Shown here: piece after piece, positions 22,338-26,811 of the stretch | How the letters are laid out: each line of letters opens with the position of its first letter | Numbering within the stretch: the first letter of the stretch is position 1 | Assembly: GCA_035535495.1 (NCBI GenBank) | Contig: DATLQA010000246.1 | Coordinates: 1 to 26,811 of the forward strand | Direction of reading: 5' to 3' | From: DASUZB01 sp035535495 | GTDB lineage: Bacteria > Actinomycetota > CALGFH01 | DNA length: 26,811 bases | Translations under genes and position numbers: made by a program | The notes under the pieces: model-generated | What the model saw: only the letters and a program-made list of their open reading frames with translations | What the model was told of the DNA's origin: nothing | Databases searched by the model: none

Positions 22338-23005
22338 TCCGGGTGCTGGTCGCCGACGACCAGGCCCTGGTGCGGCTCGGCCTCAAGGTGCTGCTCGAGT
22401 CCGAGGACGACGTGGAGCTGGCCGGCGAGGCGGAGGACGGCAGGGCGGCCCTTGACCTCGCCCGCCGCGAGCGTCCCGACGTGATCCTGATGGACATCCG
22501 CATGCCGGTGATGGACGGCCTCGACGCGCTGCGGTCGATCGTCGCCGACCCCGGGCTGAATGACACCCGGGTGATCATGCTGACCACCTTCGAGCTGGAC
22601 GAGTACGTCTTCGAGTCGCTGCGGATCGGCGCCAGCGGCTTCCTCATCAAGGACAGCGAGCCCGCCGAGCTGCTGCACGCCATCCGGGTGGTCGCCCGCG
22701 GGGAGTCGCTGCTGTCTCCCACCGTCACCCGCCGCGTGATCAGCGAGCTGGCCGCGCAGCCGTCGCAGCGGCTCGCGCCGCACCCGGGCATCCGCACCCT
22801 GACCGACCGGGAGCGCGAGGTGATGACGCTGGTCGCCGAGGGCCTGACCAACGACGAGATCGCCGAGCGGCTGGTGATCAGCCCGGCGACCGCCCGCACC
22901 CACGTGAGCCGCGCGATGGTGAAGCTCAACGCGCGCGACCGTGCCCAGCTGGTGGTCTTCGCCTACCAGTCCGGCCTCGGCCCGCCAGCCAACCCGTCCG
23001 GCTGA
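22334..23005 (+). CDS. NarL/LuxR-family response regulator
   Basis: A 223-residue regulator. The receiver domain has the acidic pair Asp8-Asp9, phospho-acceptor Asp54 (VILMDIRMPVMDG), Thr84-Thr85 and Lys106 (FLIKD). The C-terminal LuxR-type helix-turn-helix is TDREREVMTLVAEGLTNDEIAERLVISPATARTHVSRAMVKL. The start is a GTG overlapping the kinase stop (GTGA), so kinase and regulator are coupled. When phosphorylated it would dimerise and bind DNA; likely targets are its own promoter and the divergent ABC genes (inference). The last residues (YQSGLGPPANPSG) extend slightly past the usual domain end. Confidence 0.95.
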   Translation: MIRVLVADDQALVRLGLKVLLESEDDVELAGEAEDGRAALDLARRERPDVILMDIRMPVMDGLDALRSIVADPGLNDTRVIMLTTFELDEYVFESLRIGASGFLIKDSEPAELLHAIRVVARGESLLSPTVTRRVISELAAQPSQRLAPHPGIRTLTDREREVMTLVAEGLTNDEIAERLVISPATARTHVSRAMVKLNARDRAQLVVFAYQSGLGPPANPSG

Positions 23006-23020
23006 TGCGCGCCGCATGAC

Positions 23021-23038
23021 CGAGGGGCTAGCGCCTCG
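23021..23038. terminator. Imperfect palindrome between convergent regulator genes
   Basis: An 18-bp imperfect palindrome (outer arms CGAGG/CCTCG, inner GCTAGC, one G:G mismatch) lies after the response-regulator stop and covers the stop codon of the convergent GntR gene. It may act as a weak terminator for both. Confidence 0.4.
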
Positions 23039-23777
23039 CGGTTGAGAGGACGACCTCGAATGAGTAGAGCGAGGCGCGGTAGAGGTGGTCGCCGAGCTCC
23101 AGGGGATGTCCCATGTCGTCGTAGGTGGTCCGCCGCATGGTGAGCAGCGGCTCGCCCTTGGTGGCGTCGAGGAGCCTGGCCTCGGCCGAAGTGGCCGCAC
23201 GTGCCCCGATGGTCTGCGACGCCAGGTGCAGTCGCAGGCCGGCGGCGCGCATGAGCTGGTACAGCCCGGTCCGCTCCAGAAGCTCGGCGGTGAGCTCGAC
23301 CTGCCCGGCGGGAATCCAGTTGCGCATCAGCGCGAGCGGCTCGTCGTCGGCGTAGCGGAGCCGCTCGAACGAGACCACCGGGCTGCCCTCGTCGATGCCG
23401 AGCGTGTGGGCGACCGCGTCCGCCGCCGGCAGGGTCTTGAGGGAGAGCACCGAGGTCCGTGGCTGCTTGCCGCTGAGGATCAGGTCGTCGTAGAGGCTGG
23501 TGAGCTGGACCGGGCGCCGCAGCTTGGGGTGGACCACCTGGGTCCCGATCCCGCGCTTGCGCACCAGGTAGCCCCGGTCGACCAGGTACTCCATCGCGCG
23601 GCGCAGCGTCGGCCGGGAGACGCCGAGCTGGTCGGCGAGGACCAGCTCGTTGTTCAGGCGGGTCCCAGGCGCCAGCTCGCCCGACTGGATGACCTGCTCG
23701 AGCTGCTGCGCCACCTGGTAGTAGAGCGGCACCGGGCTGGTGCGGTCCACAGCGATCGAGGTGGTGAGGGAGAACAT
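23028..23777 (-). CDS. GntR/HutC-family transcriptional regulator of the inositol genes
   Basis: A 249-residue regulator. Residues about 10-75 are a GntR winged helix: PLYYQVAQQLEQVIQSGELAPGTRLNNE, then LADQLGVSRPTLRRAMEYLVDRGYLVRKRGIGTQV. The C-terminal UTRA ligand domain of the HutC subfamily follows (VLSLKTLPA, VVSFERLRYADDEPLALMRNWIP, GEPLLTMRRTTYDDMGHPLELGDHLYRASLYSF). The ATG at 23777 has GGAGG six bases upstream; a GTG at 23780 is too close to that site. It is divergent from iolC, and in actinobacteria inositol genes are often controlled by GntR-type repressors (IolR), so it probably represses this locus and is released by an inositol-pathway metabolite. The inverted repeat at 23843-23871 is its most likely site. 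The ligand is not known from sequence. Confidence 0.9.
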   Translation of the reverse strand: MFSLTTSIAVDRTSPVPLYYQVAQQLEQVIQSGELAPGTRLNNELVLADQLGVSRPTLRRAMEYLVDRGYLVRKRGIGTQVVHPKLRRPVQLTSLYDDLILSGKQPRTSVLSLKTLPAADAVAHTLGIDEGSPVVSFERLRYADDEPLALMRNWIPAGQVELTAELLERTGLYQLMRAAGLRLHLASQTIGARAATSAEARLLDATKGEPLLTMRRTTYDDMGHPLELGDHLYRASLYSFEVVLSTARR

Positions 23778-23842
23778 CACGCGCCTCCGCCGTCTGTGCC
23801 GCTACCGGGCAACCGTCGCTGTCGCTCCATGACCATCCAGGT

Positions 23843-23871
23843 AAGGCTGTCAATAGGTAATGACAAGCCTT
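23843..23871. promoter_or_regulatory. Candidate GntR operator (inverted repeat)
   Basis: AAGGCTGTCA (23843-23852) faces TGACAAGCCTT (23861-23871) across eight bases. The arms match apart from one extra base, and the inner TGTCA-N8-TGACA is exact. The right arm overlaps the -35 box of the iolC promoter, so binding would block it. A third TGACA lies at 23895-23899, overlapping the -10. Confidence 0.55.
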
Positions 23872-23898
23872 GACATCTACATACACAGTAGTTATGAC
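23870..23898 (+). promoter_or_regulatory. Sigma70-like promoter of the inositol operon
   Basis: A consensus -35 TTGACA (23870-23875) and a -10 TATGAC (23893-23898) are separated by 17 bases. They sit in a locally AT-rich stretch about 70 bases upstream of a short leader ORF and about 130 bases upstream of iolC. Confidence 0.65.
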
Positions 23899-23975
23899 AT
23901 TCCTTACAATACCGCGTCCTCGTCCGATACACGAGCATCAGCCTGCATCCTGACGAAGCATGGTGGAGGCGCACC

Positions 23976-24035
23976 ATGCAGGTGGGACCTTTCGGGATCG
24001 GCGTCTTCCGCGTCCCCATGGAGGCGGCGGCATGA
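23976..24035 (+). CDS. Short leader ORF (19 aa) overlapping the iolC start
   Basis: An ATG at 23976 with GGAGG six bases upstream opens a 19-codon frame, MQVGPFGIGVFRVPMEAAA, that stops at a TGA (24033-24035) overlapping the iolC ATG as ATGA. The start context is as strong as that of iolC, and the overlap is the same type used between other coupled genes in this window. It may be a leader peptide that couples translation to iolC, or a very small protein. It could also be chance, since the GGAGG that serves iolC lies inside it. I know no family for it. Confidence 0.45.
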   Translation: MQVGPFGIGVFRVPMEAAA

Positions 24036-25021
24036 CCGAGCCCTTCGACGTCATCACCATGGGCCGCATCGGGGTGGACGTGTACCCGCTGCAGGTCGGT
24101 GTCTCGCTGCGTGAGGTCGAGACGTTCGGCAAGTACGTCGGCGGCAGCGCCACCAACGTGGCGGTGGCCGCCGCCCGCTACGGGCGCCGCACCGCGGTGA
24201 TCACCCGCACCGGCGAGGACCCGTTCGGCCTCTTCCTCCACGACGCGCTGCGCCGCTTCGGGGTCGACGACCGCTGGGTCACGGCGGTCCCCGGCCTGCC
24301 GACACCGGTGACCTTCTGCGAGATCTTCCCGCCTGACGACTTCCCGCTCTACTTCTACCGCTGGCCCAAGGCGCCCGACCTGGAGATCGCCACCGACGAG
24401 CTCGACCTCGACGCCATCAGGGCGGCGAAGGTGTTCTGGGCCACCGGCACCGGGTTGTGCGCCGAGCCGAGCCGCGGCGCCACCCTGGCCGCGCTCGAGG
24501 CCAGGGGCAGGCGGGGCCTGACCGTGCTCGACCTCGACTACCGCCCGATCTTCTGGCCCTCCCGCGAGGAGGCGCGGCGCTGGGTGCAGCGGGCGCTCGA
24601 CCACGTCACCGTCGCCGTGGGCAACCTCGACGAGACCGAGACCGCGGTCGGGACCCGCGAGCCGAAGGCGGCGGCCGCGGCACTGCGCGACCGCGGCGTC
24701 GAGACCGTGGTCATCAAGCAAGGCCCGAAGGGCGTGCTGGCCGCCGACAGCCATACCGAGGTCGAGGTGCCACCGCTGTCCGTCGAGGTGGTCAACGGCC
24801 TCGGTGCCGGCGACGCCTTCGGCGGGGCGCTCTGCCACGGCCTGCTCGCCGGCTGGGAGCTGGAGCGGGTGATGCGCTTCGCCAACGCCGCCGGCGCCAT
24901 CGTCGCCTCGCGCCTGGCCTGCGCCGACGCCATGCCCGACGCCGACGAGGTGCAGGCCCTCCTCGGGGGGTCCGGGGGACTCACGAGCGAGGCCGGAACC
25001 GAGGAGGCCGTCGATGCGTGA
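24032..25021 (+). CDS. iolC: 5-dehydro-2-deoxygluconokinase (inositol catabolism)
   Basis: A 329-residue PfkB/ribokinase-family sugar kinase. The N-terminus has DVITMGRIGVDVYP and the substrate-side motif KYVGGSATNVAVAAARYG. The C-terminal PfkB signature VVNGLGAGDAFGGALCHGLLAG contains the catalytic aspartate (in GAGDA) and the anion hole. IolC phosphorylates 5-dehydro-2-deoxy-D-gluconate in myo-inositol catabolism; the R-L-G-D-like specificity cannot be proven here, but the neighbouring iolB and aldolase support it. The start is the ATG at 24032, with GGAGG seven bases upstream; the frame is open further upstream to about 23960 but without a ribosome site. The end overlaps the next gene by eight bases. 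It lies downstream of a promoter with an overlapping inverted repeat, so is probably inducible. Confidence 0.92.
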   Translation: MTEPFDVITMGRIGVDVYPLQVGVSLREVETFGKYVGGSATNVAVAAARYGRRTAVITRTGEDPFGLFLHDALRRFGVDDRWVTAVPGLPTPVTFCEIFPPDDFPLYFYRWPKAPDLEIATDELDLDAIRAAKVFWATGTGLCAEPSRGATLAALEARGRRGLTVLDLDYRPIFWPSREEARRWVQRALDHVTVAVGNLDETETAVGTREPKAAAAALRDRGVETVVIKQGPKGVLAADSHTEVEVPPLSVEVVNGLGAGDAFGGALCHGLLAGWELERVMRFANAAGAIVASRLACADAMPDADEVQALLGGSGGLTSEAGTEEAVDA

Positions 25022-25904
25022 GGAGCAGTACCGGGCCATCCTCGAAGCCCGCGCCCACCGCCCAGGGGCGATCGCCGCGGCGGCGAGCGGGCGGGTCCGC
25101 CCGGCCTCGCTGTTCAACGAGCACGGCCGGCTGATGATGATCGCCGCCGACCACCCGGCGCGCGGTGCGCTCCGTGCCGGCGAACGGTCGATGGCGATGG
25201 CCGACCGGGTCAGCCTGCTCGACCGGCTCTGCCTCGCGCTGTCGCGCCCGGGCGTCAACGGCCTGCTCGGCACCCCGGACATCATCGAGGACCTGCTGGT
25301 GCTCGGCGCGCTCGACGGCAAGGTGGTGGTCGGGTCGATGAACCGTGGCGGCCTGGCCGGGACGGTTTTCGAGATCGACGACCGCTTCACCGGGTACGAC
25401 GCCGCCGCGATCGCGGCCACCGGCCTCGAGGGCGGCAAGATGCTGCTGCGCATCGACCCCGACGACCCCTCCACGGTGGCGACCGTCGAGGCGTGCGCCC
25501 ACGCGGTGAGCGAGCTGGCCGCCCACGGGTTGATGGCGATGGTGGAGCCGTTCATCGCCCACCGGGTCGACGGGCGGGTCCGCATCGACCTCAGCCCCGA
25601 GGCGACGGTCCGCGCCATGACCGTGGCGGCCGGCCTCGGCACGACCTCGGCGTACACCTGGCTGAAAGTGCCGGTGGTCGACGACATGGAACGCGTCATG
25701 GCGGCGACCACCCTGCCGGCACTGCTGCTCGGCGGCGAGGTCAGCGCCGACCAGGGGGCGGCGTTCGAGCGCTGGCGCAAGGCGCTCAAGCTGCCGACCG
25801 TCTGCGGCCTGGTGATCGGCCGGTCGCTGCTGTACCCGCCCGACGACGACGTGGCCGGTGCGGTCGACGCGGCGGTCGGCCTGCTGCAGGAGGTCAGCGG
25901 GTGA
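25014..25904 (+). CDS. Cgl0158-like (beta/alpha)8 aldolase of the inositol cluster
   Basis: A 296-residue TIM-barrel protein. The ATG at 25014 overlaps the iolC end by eight bases. The sequence has LFNEHGRLMMIAADHPARGAL, MNRGGLAGTVFEIDDRFTGYD, LEGGKMLLRID, MVEPFI and TWLKVPVVDDMERV, where Lys218 sits on the barrel strand expected for a Schiff-base lysine in class I aldolases. I match it from memory to the Cgl0158-like proteins found in actinobacterial iol clusters. The likely role is cleavage of 2-deoxy-5-keto-gluconate 6-phosphate to dihydroxyacetone phosphate and malonate semialdehyde, the step done by IolJ in Bacillus; this is inferred from its place directly after iolC. The stop overlaps the iolB GTG by four bases. 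Confidence 0.82.
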   Translation: MREEQYRAILEARAHRPGAIAAAASGRVRPASLFNEHGRLMMIAADHPARGALRAGERSMAMADRVSLLDRLCLALSRPGVNGLLGTPDIIEDLLVLGALDGKVVVGSMNRGGLAGTVFEIDDRFTGYDAAAIAATGLEGGKMLLRIDPDDPSTVATVEACAHAVSELAAHGLMAMVEPFIAHRVDGRVRIDLSPEATVRAMTVAAGLGTTSAYTWLKVPVVDDMERVMAATTLPALLLGGEVSADQGAAFERWRKALKLPTVCGLVIGRSLLYPPDDDVAGAVDAAVGLLQEVSG

Positions 25905-26811
25905 CCGACGGCAAGCTCCACCTCAAGCGGGGTTCGAGCGCCGAGGGCGCCTTCTCGCTCGCGATCACCCCGGAACAGGCCGGCTGGGCGTTCAGCGGCC
26001 TGCGGGTGCTGGAACTCGCCCCCGGCGCTTCGCACGGCTTCGACAGCGGCCCCGACGAGCTGCTCGTCCTGCCGCTGGCCGGCGGCTGCGTGGTCGACTG
26101 CGACGGCGAACGGTTCGAGGTCACCGGCCGCGACGACGTGTTCGACCGCGTCACCGACTTCGTCTACGTCCCGAGGGACGCCCACGCCGAGGTGACCTCG
26201 CCGGGCGGTGGGCGCTTCGCGCTCCCGTCCGCCAGGGCGCGGCGGCGGCTGGCCGCCCGTTACGGCGCGGCCGCCGACGTCCCGGTCGAGCTGCGCGGGG
26301 CCGGCCAGGCCAGCCGCCAGGTCAACAACTTCTGCAGGCCGGACTCGTTCGAGGCCGACAAGCTGATCGCCGTCGAGGTCCTCACCCCCGGCGGCAACTG
26401 GTCGTCATGGCCGCCGCACAAGCACGACCAGGAACGACCGCCCGAGGAAACCCAGCTCGAGGAGGTCTACTACTACGAGATTTCGTCTGGTCCACCGCAG
26501 GCGACGGCCACCGAGGCCCCTGATTCACCGGGGGGGCGAACCCCGCCCCCCCGGAGCATCGAGGGGGTTGGCTACCAGCGGGTCTACAGCTCCGGGCCCG
26601 ACCGGCGGATCGACGTCCGCGCCGAGGTGCGTACCGGCGACGTGGTGCTGGTCCCATACGGCTGGCACGGACCCTCGATGGCCGCGCCCGGCTACGACAT
26701 GTACTACCTCAACGTCATGGCCGGCCCCGGCGAGGAGCGGGCCTGGCGCTTCTGCGACGATCCGGCCCACGCCTGGGTGCGGGCGACCTGGGCCGGGCAG
26801 GCCGTCGACCC
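25901..26811 (+). CDS. iolB: 5-deoxy-glucuronate isomerase, C-terminus beyond window
   Basis: The frame opens at a GTG (25901) that overlaps the aldolase stop (GTGA) and stays open to the window end, giving 303 codons; IolB proteins are about 290-300 residues, so nearly all is present. Two cupin halves are visible. The metal-site region is PGGNWSSWPPHKHD (His173, His175), LEEVYYYEI (Glu187 or Glu188), and VPYGWHGPSMAAPGYDMYYLNVMAG with His256. IolB isomerises 5-deoxy-D-glucuronate to 5-dehydro-2-deoxy-gluconate, the substrate of IolC. Between YYYEI (ends residue 194) and YQRVYS (from residue 225) there are about 30 residues rich in Pro/Gly/Ser/Thr where relatives, from memory, have about 10; a perfect G/C palindrome lies in that stretch. 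The stop codon is not in the window. Confidence 0.9.
   Translation, partial: MTDGKLHLKRGSSAEGAFSLAITPEQAGWAFSGLRVLELAPGASHGFDSGPDELLVLPLAGGCVVDCDGERFEVTGRDDVFDRVTDFVYVPRDAHAEVTSPGGGRFALPSARARRRLAARYGAAADVPVELRGAGQASRQVNNFCRPDSFEADKLIAVEVLTPGGNWSSWPPHKHDQERPPEETQLEEVYYYEISSGPPQATATEAPDSPGGRTPPPRSIEGVGYQRVYSSGPDRRIDVRAEVRTGDVVLVPYGWHGPSMAAPGYDMYYLNVMAGPGEERAWRFCDDPAHAWVRATWAGQAVD
26528..26554. repeat. Perfect 11-bp palindrome inside iolB
   Basis: CCGGGGGGGCG (26528-26538) and CGCCCCCCCGG (26544-26554) are exact reverse complements around a 5-base loop AACCC. They encode part of the Pro/Gly-rich loop of iolB (PGGRTPPPR). In RNA this would be a very stable hairpin within the coding sequence. Confidence 0.75.

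Noticed and set aside
1..26811. CRISPR arrays, tRNA/rRNA genes, insertion sequences, phage or toxin-antitoxin genes
   Set aside because: No regularly spaced repeats, no cloverleaf with CCA-type end, no transposase or integrase motifs, and no small overlapping toxin-antitoxin-like pair were recognised.

Overview
This is a very GC-rich, gene-dense window that looks chromosomal. It suggests an actinobacterium. The reasons are the strong G/C third-position bias, the short ATGA/GTGA overlaps inside operons, starts that sit directly after a -10 box without a Shine-Dalgarno sequence, and gene families typical of that phylum (a citrate synthase with an N-terminal helix-turn-helix, a Cgl0158-like aldolase in a myo-inositol cluster, and a selenocysteine formate dehydrogenase with an NrfD-type membrane subunit). 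The lineage cannot be named more closely from sequence alone. I see no tRNA, rRNA, CRISPR array, transposase or phage gene.

Layout. 11-1054 (-) is a YchF-type ATPase, divergent from a small lipoprotein (1192-1584, +). A 296-bp gap with several hairpins leads to a divergent FtsH-like AAA+ zinc metalloprotease (1881-3773, +). A perfect 16-bp stem-loop separates it from a convergent secreted beta-propeller protein (3853-6429, -). Next is a citrate synthase with a fused DNA-binding domain (6589-7935, -). It faces a homocitrate/isopropylmalate-synthase-fold enzyme (8036-9265, +) across an AT-rich palindromic region. An ABC ATPase and its membrane partner follow (9345-11644, +), then a convergent Tat-exported class V aminotransferase-like lipoprotein (11688-13031, -), then a nitroreductase (13246-13845, +).

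The centre of the window is a formate dehydrogenase operon (13949-19121, +). The alpha subunit reads through an in-frame UGA as selenocysteine at residue 189, with a compact SECIS hairpin immediately downstream. The beta subunit carries four iron-sulfur cluster motifs and a C-terminal membrane anchor. The gamma subunit is NrfD-like. The alpha subunit has no visible Tat signal, so the active site probably faces the cytoplasm. The operon ends at a perfect 13-bp stem-loop.

Beyond it, an ABC-2 transporter pair (19206-20974, -) is divergent from a NarL-type two-component system (21171-23005, +) that may control it. The last block is a myo-inositol catabolism locus: a GntR/HutC regulator (23028-23777, -) divergent from iolC, an aldolase and iolB, which is cut by the window end. 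The intergenic region holds a good sigma70-like promoter overlapped by an inverted repeat, and a 19-codon leader ORF that overlaps the iolC start.

Most notable points: the selenocysteine/SECIS arrangement, which automatic callers would split in two; the leader peptide coupled to iolC; a perfect G/C palindrome inside an apparent insertion in iolB; and a divergent pair of two unrelated citrate- or homocitrate-forming enzyme folds sharing an AT-rich operator-like region.
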